NCBI GenBank assembly: GCA_900772415.1
Contig: CAAHEC010000056.1
Location: 1 to 63,138, forward strand
Source of the DNA: Bacilli bacterium
GTDB taxonomy: Bacteria > Bacillota_I > Bacilli_A > RF39 > UBA660
DNA: 63,138 bases
Direction: 5' to 3'
Shown: positions 28,483-36,105 of the stretch, piece by piece
Layout: each line of letters opens with the position of its first letter
Position numbering within the stretch: the stretch's first letter is position 1
Position numbers and translations under genes: made by a program
Notes under the pieces: model-generated
Seen by the model: the letters and a program-made list of their open reading frames with translations, nothing else
Told to the model about the DNA's origin: nothing
Database searches by the model: none

Positions 28483-29754
28483 CTATTTTTTTAATAAATC
28501 TAATACCTTTTGTACTTTTATATCATATTTAAGCATTTCAACTCCTCCAAATGCTTTAATATAATCATCTTTTTTCATACCATGTTTTTTGGCTTTTTCT
28601 TCTGCGTCTTTTTCTGCTTCTTCATCCGTAGCTTCAATTTTTTCTAAATCAATTATTTCATCTATTGCAAAACGAAGTTTAACTCTTTTTTCTGCTTCTT
28701 CATGCATTTGAGATCTTAATTGCTCTTCTGAAGAATTAGTAAACTTATAGAATTGATCTAAAGTAATGCCTTGCATTTTTAGTCTTTCCTCATATTGTGC
28801 TAACATTCTATCTATTTCTTGATGAACTAACTCATGAGGTACTTCTACAGTGGTTTCTTTAAGTAGTGCTTCAAATAAATCATCAACAAATTTATTTTCT
28901 GCTTCATATTCTCTTTGCTCTGTCATGGTTTCTTTTACTGTTTTTTCTAAATCTTCTTTAGTTTTTACATCCTCTAATCCTAAATCTAAGAAAAAGTCCT
29001 CATTTAATTCAGGATATACTTTAGTTTTAACTTCATGAACTAATACTTTAAATGTAGCAGGTTTACCTTTTAACTCTTCTGCATGATAATCACTAGGAAA
29101 TGTTACATTAACTTCTTTTTTATCACCTGCTTTAGTACCTATTAAAGCATCCTCAAAACCAGGTATAAACGAGTTACTACCTAATTCTAGAGCATAATTT
29201 TCTCCCTTTCCACCTTCAAATGCTTTACCATTCATAAAGCCCTCAAAATCAATTATAACGGTATCTCCCTTTTCGGCTTTACCATCTTTTACTTTCAAAT
29301 CAGCATATTCCTTTTTCATTTTTTCTATTTCATCTTTTATGTCTTTATCAGTTACCTTAATTGAATCCTTTTTAACGCCCAAATTAGTATATTTTTTTAT
29401 TTTAACTTCAGGTTTCGTAGTAAATGTAAATACATAAATAACACCATCACTATCTGCTTTTTTAATTGTAACGGTAGGCTGCATAATAGGTTCTTTATCA
29501 AACTTTTCTAAAGCCATCTCATATGCCTTTTGCATATTATCATCAACTGCTTCTATAACTAATGCTTGCTTTCCATATTTTTGTTCATATATGCTTCTTG
29601 GAGCCTTTCCAGGTCTAAATCCATCTATTTTTACCTTTTTTATAATTTTCTTAAAGGTCTCATTTAGTTTTTCTTCCCAATCCTTACCTTTAATTTCTAT
29701 TAAAATTTCGTGAACATTATTTGCTTTCTTTTCTTTTTTTTCTTTATTTTCCAT
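28483..29754 (-). CDS. tig: Trigger factor (ribosome-associated chaperone and prolyl isomerase)
   Basis: Binds next to the ribosomal exit tunnel at L23 and shields nascent chains. 423 residues: N-terminal ribosome-binding domain with the signature GFRPGKAPRS near residue 45, FKBP-type isomerase domain from about 160 to 245 (GDTVIIDFEGFMNGKAFEGG, then GFEDALIG), and a helical C-terminal chaperone domain. AAAGGA precedes the ATG. It has its own promoter and terminator. Confidence 0.97.
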   Translation of the reverse strand: MENKEKKEKKANNVHEILIEIKGKDWEEKLNETFKKIIKKVKIDGFRPGKAPRSIYEQKYGKQALVIEAVDDNMQKAYEMALEKFDKEPIMQPTVTIKKADSDGVIYVFTFTTKPEVKIKKYTNLGVKKDSIKVTDKDIKDEIEKMKKEYADLKVKDGKAEKGDTVIIDFEGFMNGKAFEGGKGENYALELGSNSFIPGFEDALIGTKAGDKKEVNVTFPSDYHAEELKGKPATFKVLVHEVKTKVYPELNEDFFLDLGLEDVKTKEDLEKTVKETMTEQREYEAENKFVDDLFEALLKETTVEVPHELVHQEIDRMLAQYEERLKMQGITLDQFYKFTNSSEEQLRSQMHEEAEKRVKLRFAIDEIIDLEKIEATDEEAEKDAEEKAKKHGMKKDDYIKAFGGVEMLKYDIKVQKVLDLLKK

Positions 29755-29783
29755 ATTATCAAGTCCTTTCTAAATCAATTAGT

Positions 29784-29812
29784 ATTATATCCTATTTAAA
29801 TTTGTTTTACAA
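29784..29812 (-). promoter_or_regulatory. Sigma-A-type promoter of tig
   Basis: Minus strand: TTGTAA, 17-base spacer, TATAAT, about 30 bases before the tig ATG. Confidence 0.65.
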
Positions 29813-29836
29813 GTATTAAAGTTAAATATTGTAAAT

Positions 29837-29860
29837 AAAAAGACAGCTTATGCTATCTTT
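29837..29860 (-). terminator. Terminator of greA
   Basis: Minus-strand AAAGATAGC-ATAA-GCTGTCTTT hairpin followed by U; the greA stop codon lies in the loop. Confidence 0.8.
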
Positions 29861-30321
29861 AGTATTTCTATATTAAAACTTCCATTGGGAGAATCTACAG
29901 ACACTTTGTCTCCCTCTTTTTTGCCAATTACAGCTTGTGCAATTGGAGATTCATTAGAAATCTTATTAGAAAATGGATCCGCTTCATTGGTTCCAACAAT
30001 AGTGTACTCTTCTTCATCGTCATCATCATCGTATTTTACTGTTATAACAGAACCCACTTTAATCTTACCATCATTGTTATTTTCTATTATTGTAGCATTT
30101 TCTAAAGTGTATTCAATTTCTTTTATTCTACCTTCTAATTTTCCTTGACGATCTCTAGCAGAAGAATACTCAGCATTTTCAGATAAATCTCCCTGTGCCC
30201 TTGCTTCTTTTAAAGCATTAATAACCTCAGGACGCTCTACTTTCTTTAAATGATCTAATTCTTCTTCAAGCTTCAAAAAGCCTTCACTAGTTAAATATAT
30301 TTCTTTTGAATCTTTTTTCAT
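29848..30321 (-). CDS. greA: Transcription elongation factor GreA
   Basis: Stimulates transcript cleavage by stalled RNA polymerase. About 157 residues: N-terminal coiled coil beginning YLTSEGFLKLEEELDHLK, with the conserved acidic tip region ARAQGDLSENAEYSSARD, and a C-terminal FKBP-like domain (ISNESPIAQAVIGKKEGD). The ATG at 30321 is 6 bases after AGAGGTG; the GTG inside that site is not a likely start. The neighbouring trhP genes are the usual Bacilli partners, but a separate promoter lies between them. Confidence 0.97.
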   Translation of the reverse strand: MKKDSKEIYLTSEGFLKLEEELDHLKKVERPEVINALKEARAQGDLSENAEYSSARDRQGKLEGRIKEIEYTLENATIIENNNDGKIKVGSVITVKYDDDDDEEEYTIVGTNEADPFSNKISNESPIAQAVIGKKEGDKVSVDSPNGSFNIEILKIA

Positions 30322-30354
30322 AAGTTTCACCTCTTTTTTACAAAACTGGCTATA

Positions 30355-30383
30355 ATGATACTATATTTTTGTACTTTTGTCAA
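30355..30383 (-). promoter_or_regulatory. Sigma-A-type promoter of greA
   Basis: Minus strand: perfect TTGACA, 17-base spacer, TATCAT. The -35 box overlaps the last codons of the upstream U32 gene. Confidence 0.75.
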
Positions 30384-31591
30384 TCTAAAAAGTTGACACA
30401 CATGATTGAATATTTGCTTATTTTTTTCTCACAATTTATTCTAATAATTTCCTTAGGATGCCTTGCCACATCTATTTCATTTCCTGTTTCATCTTTTACA
30501 TATTTTATTTCCATAAAATAATCATCACCGTTTGGTTCAAAAATCATTACTTTATCCCCTTTTTTAAAATAATTTCTTTGTTCTATTATTAATTCTTTTA
30601 ATGCATCATCATAATTAAGAACTACACCTAAAAAGTCTTGATTAGAATCTTCCTGTCTTTTATTTGAATAATATTGTTCTTTATAATCAGGCATTTTATT
30701 AAAGAATTGTGGTGCAACTTCTCTATTAGCACATCTATATAATATTTTTATTGCTTTATTAATATATGAATCATTTAGATTATTAGTACAGTATAAATCA
30801 ACTAATTTTCTATATACTCTAACTAAAGTTGAAATATAATAAACAGATCTCATTCTTCCTTCTAATTTAAAAGATGAAATTCCAATATCAATCATGTCTT
30901 TAATATATTTAACCAACGATAAATCCTTAGGTGCTATAGAAAAGTTTGAATTTGTTGAAATTTCATTTTTATTTTGATCATATAAATCGAAATTAAATCT
31001 ACATACTTGACAACATCCTCCACGATTAGCATCACGATTAGTGAAATAATTGGATAAAACACATCTACCAGATATATTTGTACACATAGCACCATGTATA
31101 AAAGTTTCTATTTCCATATTTGTTTCTGCAATTATATTTTGTATATCTTTTTTACTACATTCGCGAGCTAAAACAATTCTTGTTACTCCTAATTTTTTAT
31201 AATACATGCAAGCGTCTTTATTTAAAACAGAAGCCTGAGTACTTAAATGAAGTGGTAGTAATGGAGCATATTTTTTTCTTACATCAATAACTAAAGGATC
31301 ACTAAATATAATAGCATCAACCCCTATTTCATATAATTTTTTTAAATAATTTCCTAGACCAACTACATCTATGTCATGAAATACAATGTTAATTGTAACA
31401 TATACCTTAGCATTTTTACCATGAGCAAACATAACCCCTTCTTTAATCTCTTCTATGGTAAAATTTTTTGCATTAGCTCTTAAACTATAATTAACTCCAC
31501 CTAAATATACTGCATCAGCGCCATATAAAACCGCCCACTTTAATTTTTCTAAATCACCTGCCGGTGCTAAAATTTCTGGCTTTTTAATCAT
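30380..31591 (-). CDS. U32-family tRNA hydroxylation protein (TrhP type)
   Basis: 403 residues. Family start KPEILAPAGDLEKLKWAVLYGADAVYLGG, then the Cys cluster around HGAMCTNISGRCVLSNYFTN and GGCCQVCRF near residues 165-200 expected to hold an iron-sulfur cluster. In B. subtilis the pair YrrN/YrrO (TrhP1/TrhP2) makes 5-hydroxyuridine at tRNA position 34 with prephenate as donor. The ATG overlaps the upstream U32-like gene by 8 bases and trmR is two genes upstream, forming a complete mo5U34 pathway. By position this is the YrrO-like (TrhP2) member. Confidence 0.88.
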   Translation of the reverse strand: MIKKPEILAPAGDLEKLKWAVLYGADAVYLGGVNYSLRANAKNFTIEEIKEGVMFAHGKNAKVYVTINIVFHDIDVVGLGNYLKKLYEIGVDAIIFSDPLVIDVRKKYAPLLPLHLSTQASVLNKDACMYYKKLGVTRIVLARECSKKDIQNIIAETNMEIETFIHGAMCTNISGRCVLSNYFTNRDANRGGCCQVCRFNFDLYDQNKNEISTNSNFSIAPKDLSLVKYIKDMIDIGISSFKLEGRMRSVYYISTLVRVYRKLVDLYCTNNLNDSYINKAIKILYRCANREVAPQFFNKMPDYKEQYYSNKRQEDSNQDFLGVVLNYDDALKELIIEQRNYFKKGDKVMIFEPNGDDYFMEIKYVKDETGNEIDVARHPKEIIRINCEKKISKYSIMCVNFLD

Positions 31592-32411
31592 TTTTCTTCA
31601 CCTTATAAATTGTTTCTTTATTTATAAACCCTTCATTAGCATTAAAAGTATCATTTATTATTTTATTAAAATTTAAGTTTTTCTTATAAAAAGCATCATA
31701 TATAAACTTACTTGTTTTAAGCAAAAAACTATCAAAAATAAGATAATCTACATTGAGTAAATCAATATATTTAAGAAGGTTAAGAGGATTTTCGGATAAT
31801 ATATGTGTACCAAAATAATCTTCAATTATGAAATAAGAATCATCTTTATTATTTTCTTTTATTTTATATACATTATCTTTTGTTTTTAACCCAAAATTAT
31901 TAAGATAATTACTTACTAATTTTCTTCTTGACGTTGATAGATGAGGAAGTCCAAACACCTGTTTAAATAAAATTGCACCTTTATTATTTTCTTTTATTTT
32001 ATTTATTTCATCTAAAGTTATATCATTTGTTAAAACAAAACCCGAAACACTATTGTTAAAATAATGTTTTATGCTGTATGAAGAATTATTTAGATGCATT
32101 TGATCTAAAATAACACTTGTCTTTAAATCATAAGTTAATGCCGCTATATCTCCTACAATTATTCCATCTAAATCCATATTATCTAATTTTTTTAGTGTAT
32201 CTCTATAAGTTTTAAGTTCATCATTAAATATTACTCTATTTAGTGATACAAATATTTTTTTATCTAATTTTCTTCTTCTAATATTCTTAATTTCATCTAA
32301 ATCAAAACTTTTTTCAAAACAAACAGAATAATTTTTTACACCTAAAATATACCCAAAAGCTGGGTATAATAATTCTTCTTCTTTATTTATTTTTACTATC
32401 ATTTGTCTCAT
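31584..32411 (-). CDS. U32-like protein, TrhP1/YrrN-type partner
   Basis: About 275 residues with the alpha/beta barrel-like layout of U32 proteins (VGDIAALTY, a strand-loop QMHLNNSSYSI, KQVFGLPHLSTSRRKLV) but no cysteine cluster. The position between trmR and the full U32 gene matches yrrN in Bacillus. ATG at 32411 is preferred because AAAAGGAAG lies 7 bases upstream; it overlaps the trmR end by 29 bases. Probably a non-catalytic or accessory subunit for tRNA U34 hydroxylation. Confidence 0.7.
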   Translation of the reverse strand: MRQMIVKINKEEELLYPAFGYILGVKNYSVCFEKSFDLDEIKNIRRRKLDKKIFVSLNRVIFNDELKTYRDTLKKLDNMDLDGIIVGDIAALTYDLKTSVILDQMHLNNSSYSIKHYFNNSVSGFVLTNDITLDEINKIKENNKGAILFKQVFGLPHLSTSRRKLVSNYLNNFGLKTKDNVYKIKENNKDDSYFIIEDYFGTHILSENPLNLLKYIDLLNVDYLIFDSFLLKTSKFIYDAFYKKNLNFNKIINDTFNANEGFINKETIYKVKKND

Positions 32412-33006
32412 TGTTTTTCTTCCTTTTAACAGAAATTGCAATTCCATCACCAATATCAAAAAATCTGGTTTTAAAATCTTTATTGTTATTTAAAAAATCT
32501 ATATAATTTTCTAGTTTACCTATAAGTTGTCTTAAGTTTCTAGATAGTTTTGATTTATCAGAAAAAGAAAGTCCATGGAATTTTATATTGTCAGTTACTA
32601 TAAAGCCCTTATCCTTTAAGTTTATTGAAAAATTATTAAAAAATTTCATATATTGACTTTTAGCAGCATCAATAAATATTAAATCGAATTTTTCATTTGT
32701 TTTAAATTCCAATGCATCAGCTAGAACAAGTGTTATTCTGTGATCTAGATTAGCACTTTTAACATTTTTAACAGCCTCAATATATCTATCCTTATCCCTT
32801 TCAATTGAAGTTATAGTAATATCTTTGCTAACATTCGCCATACATATCGCAGAGTATCCAATAGCACTCCCTATTTCCAATATATTTTTTACCTTATTTA
32901 ACTTAATAAATTCAGTCAAAAAATTAATACCATCTTTCTCCATTATTGGAATTCCCTTTTCATCAGCATATTTTTCCATTTTTCTAATTAAGTATTCCAT
33001 ATCCAT
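32383..33006 (-). CDS. trmR: tRNA 5-hydroxyuridine methyltransferase TrmR (YrrM)
   Basis: SAM-dependent O-methyltransferase of the catechol-methyltransferase type. 207 residues: SAM motif NILEIGSAIGYSAICMA near residue 40, ITSIERD, and FDLIFIDAAKSQYMKFF with the metal-binding Asp. In Gram-positive bacteria TrmR converts ho5U34 to mo5U34 in tRNA wobble positions; the hydroxylating U32 genes follow directly. GGTGG precedes the ATG. A purely sequence-based call of another O-methyltransferase is possible, but the order is the Bacillus yrrM-yrrN-yrrO-greA order. Confidence 0.87.
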   Translation of the reverse strand: MDMEYLIRKMEKYADEKGIPIMEKDGINFLTEFIKLNKVKNILEIGSAIGYSAICMANVSKDITITSIERDKDRYIEAVKNVKSANLDHRITLVLADALEFKTNEKFDLIFIDAAKSQYMKFFNNFSINLKDKGFIVTDNIKFHGLSFSDKSKLSRNLRQLIGKLENYIDFLNNNKDFKTRFFDIGDGIAISVKRKKNNETNDSKNK

Positions 33007-33032
33007 AATAACACCACCTAAATTCTTACATA

Positions 33033-33062
33033 ATTATATCATCTTATTATCATAAAAATCAA
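33033..33062 (-). promoter_or_regulatory. Likely promoter of the trmR-trhP operon
   Basis: Minus strand: TTGATT, 18-base spacer, TATAAT, about 30 bases before the trmR ATG. The rest of the 198-base gap up to 33204 shows nothing else recognisable. Confidence 0.55.
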
Positions 33063-33192
33063 CCAAATAACCTAATAAAGTCATAATATAAATATTTAAA
33101 AAACAGCAATTATAATATGAACTACAAGGTTAAAAATATAGGTCAAAGTACTATTTTTACTTAACTTCCTAACTTTTAAATATCTTATGTTC

Positions 33193-33213
33193 AAAAAAAA
33201 GGCTTTAAGCCTC
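33193..33213 (-). terminator. Terminator of the ireB-ruvX-yrzB operon
   Basis: Minus-strand stem AGGCTT/AAGCCT with flanking eight-U tract, overlapping the stop of the DUF1292 gene. Confidence 0.8.
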
Positions 33214-33498
33214 TTCTTTTTCGTCACTACTTGATAATGAAGTTAAAATTCCCTCAATTAATTTCCACTCTTCATCTGTTTCAATTGGAAGAAGTACGGG
33301 ATTTTCCTCTTCTGGATTAAAAATAGATGCATAAACCTTTGTATTGCCTTCATCATCTAAAGTATTATCCGTGTATGCCATATAATTTTTCTTTGTTTTT
33401 TCATCTTCATAAGTAAATAAAATTTCACATTTTATTTCTTCTCCATTATCCCCAATTATAGTAAACGTGTTATCCTTTTTTATTTCTTTATTATCCAT
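33205..33498 (-). CDS. DUF1292 family protein (YrzB)
   Basis: 97 residues, strongly acidic. Pattern FTIIGDNGEEIKCEILFTYEDEKTKKNYMAYTDN followed by VYASIFNPEE and WKLIEGIL is typical of DUF1292. Function unknown; conserved third gene of the ireB(yrzL)-ruvX(yrrL)-yrzB cluster in Bacillota. Its ATG overlaps the ruvX stop by 8 bases (ATGGATAA), suggesting coupled translation. Confidence 0.88.
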   Translation of the reverse strand: MDNKEIKKDNTFTIIGDNGEEIKCEILFTYEDEKTKKNYMAYTDNTLDDEGNTKVYASIFNPEEENPVLLPIETDEEWKLIEGILTSLSSSDEKEEA

Positions 33499-33922
33499 GT
33501 TTTTGTCCCTTTCTTATATCTAAATAACTTTGTAAAATTATTGTCGCTGCTACCGTATCCACCTTAGATTTTCTTTTTCTTCTTGATAAATCAGCTAATA
33601 ATAAAACGTTATTTGCAGCAACAGATGATAATCTTTCATCTTGCATAACAACTTCTATATTAAATTTACTTGCAAGTTTTCTAGAAAACTCTTTGGTTCT
33701 TAAAGTAGCTTCTCCATATGTATTATTCATGTTCTTTGGAAGACCAATAACAATTAGTTTTACTTCATATAATGCAATGATTTTTTCTAATTCTTTCAAG
33801 CAACTTTCAAAATCATTTTCATTAAATCTAATTGTTGTAACACCACTTGCTATAGTTTCAGTTTGATCACTTACTGCAACTCCTAGTGTTTTAGTTCCTA
33901 AGTCTAATCCAATTATTCTCAT
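33491..33922 (-). CDS. ruvX: RuvX/YqgF family Holliday junction resolvase-like nuclease
   Basis: RNase H-fold protein of 143 residues: GLDLGTKTLGVAVSD at the N-terminus supplies the first acidic residue, VIGLPKNM the strand-3 motif, and QDERLSSVAA the conserved acidic loop, with a final Asp in SKVDTVAA. Implicated in rRNA 5'-end maturation and junction resolution. Its ATG shares one base with the ireB stop (TAATG). Confidence 0.93.
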   Translation of the reverse strand: MRIIGLDLGTKTLGVAVSDQTETIASGVTTIRFNENDFESCLKELEKIIALYEVKLIVIGLPKNMNNTYGEATLRTKEFSRKLASKFNIEVVMQDERLSSVAANNVLLLADLSRRKRKSKVDTVAATIILQSYLDIRKGQKHG

Positions 33923-34164
33923 TAATTTAAATATTCCTTCAATAAAATTTCTAGAATTTTACTTCTATCAATTTTAAGTATTTTATTTCTTGCTTCTTTA
34001 TGATTAGAAATATAACCAGGATCACCACTCATTAAATAACCTACTAACTGATTTACTGGATTATATCCTCTTTCTTTTAAAGCTTCGCAAACTTCTTTAA
34101 TTGTTTCTTTTACTAATGCTTCATTAATATTTTCTATATTAAATAAGTAAGTTGTTGAAGACAT
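33922..34164 (-). CDS. IreB-type regulator (DUF965)
   Basis: 80 residues. Sequence pattern FNIENINEALVKETIKEVCEALKE and GYNPVNQLVGYLMSGDPGYI is the hallmark of IreB/YrzL, a small cytoplasmic protein phosphorylated on threonines by the PASTA kinase in enterococci and linked to cell-wall stress and cephalosporin tolerance. The N-terminal SSTTYLF carries the threonines. ATG at 34164 has AGGAG 8 bases upstream. First gene of the ireB-ruvX-yrzB operon. Confidence 0.9.
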   Translation of the reverse strand: MSSTTYLFNIENINEALVKETIKEVCEALKERGYNPVNQLVGYLMSGDPGYISNHKEARNKILKIDRSKILEILLKEYLN

Positions 34165-34256
34165 ATAAATCACTCCTATCTCTAATAAGATACTATTATT
34201 CTATCATTTTTTAGAATAAATTTCAATATTAGTATTTACAAATTATTAAAGTAATT

Positions 34257-34284
34257 AAAAAAGTGAAATAAATTCACTATTTTA
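34257..34284 (-). terminator. Terminator of the rpsU-distal ybeY-dgkA operon
   Basis: Minus-strand AAATAGTGAA-TTTA-TTTCACTTTTTT hairpin and U-tract, right at the stop of the second lipid-kinase gene. Confidence 0.85.
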
Positions 34285-34605
34285 AAACACACTTATAATT
34301 TTTGGCAAAAATACATAAACTCCTATCATAGCTGCTGTTAAAGCAGAAATAACAACTGCCGAGGCAGCAGTATCCTTTGCTATCATTGCAAGTGGATTAA
34401 ATTCTTTTGTATATAAATCAACTGTAAGTTCTATTGAAGAATTTAAAAGTTCTGAAGTAATTACTAAACAAACAGCAAAATAAATCATTATCCACTCTAT
34501 TACATGTAGCTTAAAAATTATACCTAAAACCGTAACAATTATAGTAGCTATTATATGAATCAAAAGATTCTGTTCTCTATCAAAAAATTTTCTTATTTTT
34601 CTCAT
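34282..34605 (-). CDS. dgkA: Diacylglycerol/undecaprenol kinase, second tandem copy
   Basis: 107 residues, three membrane helices. DgkA pattern: REQNLLIHIIAT, then ITSELLNSSIELTVDL with the catalytic Glu, and FNPLAMIAKDTAASAVVISA with the Asp-Thr-Ala motif. In Gram-positives this family phosphorylates undecaprenol to feed the lipid carrier pool. It lies 5 bases after a longer paralogue; the two share about the same core. TTTAGG is the only weak ribosome site, so translational coupling is likely. Confidence 0.88.
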   Translation of the reverse strand: MRKIRKFFDREQNLLIHIIATIIVTVLGIIFKLHVIEWIMIYFAVCLVITSELLNSSIELTVDLYTKEFNPLAMIAKDTAASAVVISALTAAMIGVYVFLPKIISVF

Positions 34606-34610
34606 AATAA

Positions 34611-35048
34611 CTACCTAAATAGTGAAATTATTTTTGGAATAAAGACTGCAAGCCACATCCCAGCTGCTGTCATATCAGCTATAAAACAGGCTGCTGATGC
34701 AGTATCTTTAGCAACTTTAGCAAGTGGATTAAATTCTTCAGTTACCATATCTACTACTGCCTCTATTGACGTATTAAACAATTCTGTAACTAAAATCAAA
34801 GCTCCCATAACAAGCGTTATTACCCATTGGATGGGGCTTATTTTAAATGAAAAACCACAAACCACTATAAAAGTCATCACAATCATATGCAAAAGTAGAC
34901 TTTGTTCGTGAAGATAAGCATATTTTAATCCATCAAAAGAGAACTTAAAACTCTTTAAAATTCTTTTAAAACCTAACTTTTTTAAATTTAATGACTCAAC
35001 GTATTTTCCTCTTGATATTTCAACATTGACTTTATTTTTTAATGCCAT
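34611..35048 (-). CDS. dgkA: Diacylglycerol/undecaprenol kinase, first tandem copy
   Basis: About 145 residues with an N-terminal 45-residue soluble stretch before the DgkA core: HEQSLLLHMIVM, VTELFNTSIEAVVDM, FNPLAKVAKDTASAACFIA. The catalytic Glu and the A-K-D-T-A motif are intact. The ATG at 35048 has AAAGGAG upstream and overlaps the ybeY stop by 17 bases. ybeY-dgkA is the Bacillus order; the second copy is an addition. Confidence 0.9.
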   Translation of the reverse strand: MALKNKVNVEISRGKYVESLNLKKLGFKRILKSFKFSFDGLKYAYLHEQSLLLHMIVMTFIVVCGFSFKISPIQWVITLVMGALILVTELFNTSIEAVVDMVTEEFNPLAKVAKDTASAACFIADMTAAGMWLAVFIPKIISLFR

Positions 35049-35478
35049 AACTATCCAACAACTCCTTTTGTAATTCAAACATCCTTATTTCATCTTCCTT
35101 TTTCATATGATCATATCCTAAAAGATGAAGCAATCCATGAATAGCTAAAAAACATAATTCTCTAACCAACGAATGATTATATTCCAATGCTTGAGATTTA
35201 ACCTTTTCATAAGATATATAAATATCTCCAAGCATCCTTATTTTTGGAGTAAAATTCTCTTTACTATCTTCTAATGCAAAAGAAATTACATCCGTTGGTT
35301 TATCAATTTTTCTATACTTTTTATTTATTTCATGAATTTTCTTATTACTTACTATTATAACATTAAAAATTACATTTTTCAATTTCAACTTTTTTACACA
35401 ATATTTTATAAAATCTTTCATTTGTTCTGTTTCTTCAACTAACTCTTTATTACTATTTATTACTTCAAAATAATTCAT
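35032..35478 (-). CDS. ybeY: Endoribonuclease YbeY (rRNA maturation factor)
   Basis: Zinc-dependent RNase for 16S rRNA 3'-end processing and ribosome quality control. About 148 residues with the metal site HGLLHLLGYDHMKKEDE near residue 115 and the family motif IDKPTDVISFAL near 60. The ATG at 35478 is 8 bases after GGAGG and overlaps the VanZ-like stop by 4 bases (ATGA), so translation is coupled. Fits the yqfC-yqfD-...-ybeY-dgkA order; phoH is not present here. Confidence 0.95.
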   Translation of the reverse strand: MNYFEVINSNKELVEETEQMKDFIKYCVKKLKLKNVIFNVIIVSNKKIHEINKKYRKIDKPTDVISFALEDSKENFTPKIRMLGDIYISYEKVKSQALEYNHSLVRELCFLAIHGLLHLLGYDHMKKEDEIRMFELQKELLDSYGIKK

Positions 35479-36089
35479 GCCATAAACCTCCAAAAATCAA
35501 ACTTAAAAGCTAAGAATATTATAATCAAAATTAGGAATAAATACAATACATCTAAAAATAATTCATTTTTAATAAAGCTAGGCAATTTTAAAGATAATTT
35601 ATTTGCATATTTATAAAAAACGTATCCCAATATACCACCTAAAACATTTAAAATAACGTCATCTACGTCCGCCGTTCTATCTATCATGCTTTGAGCAAAT
35701 TCAATAGAACATGATACTACAAATGAAATTAAAAAGACTGGAATAAACGTTTTATTTCTAATATAATAACTTGAAAAAATTCCAAGAGGAACAAAAAGAA
35801 TTACATTACCTAAAACATTTTTTAAAAACAACTTAGAATTTATGTTGTATCTGAACATTTCTTTAAATGGTGTAAAATTATTAGTTCCATAATTGTTATC
35901 TTGAAAAGTAACTACATAATATAAAAGCAAAATATAAAAAAGAAAAAATAACATTTTAATTTCTTTATGCAAAACAAATTTTTTCTTATTACATATTAAA
36001 TAAGCTATTCTAATTGATATTACAATCACTGCAAATATAAAAAGCATTGGCCACACATTATGAATAATTTTTACAAACATTTTTGACAT
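35475..36089 (-). CDS. VanZ-like membrane protein
   Basis: About 204 residues with five or six helices. VanZ pattern: NFTPFKEM, then KNVLGNVILFVPLGIF, SIEFAQSMIDRTADVDDVILNVLGGILGY. VanZ proteins are linked to glycopeptide tolerance and surface processes, but exact activity is unknown. ATG at 36089 is preferred because AGAGG lies upstream; an upstream TTG includes that site. It takes the place where phoH sits in the Bacillus cluster. Confidence 0.88.
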   Translation of the reverse strand: MSKMFVKIIHNVWPMLFIFAVIVISIRIAYLICNKKKFVLHKEIKMLFFLFYILLLYYVVTFQDNNYGTNNFTPFKEMFRYNINSKLFLKNVLGNVILFVPLGIFSSYYIRNKTFIPVFLISFVVSCSIEFAQSMIDRTADVDDVILNVLGGILGYVFYKYANKLSLKLPSFIKNELFLDVLYLFLILIIIFLAFKFDFWRFMA

Positions 36090-36105
36090 AATAAACCTCT
36101 TTTTT

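Noticed and set aside
33007..33204. Possible small RNA or riboswitch in the 198-base gap upstream of trmR
   Set aside because: Only a promoter-like pair of boxes near the gene and the flanking terminator are visible; no conserved aptamer core.
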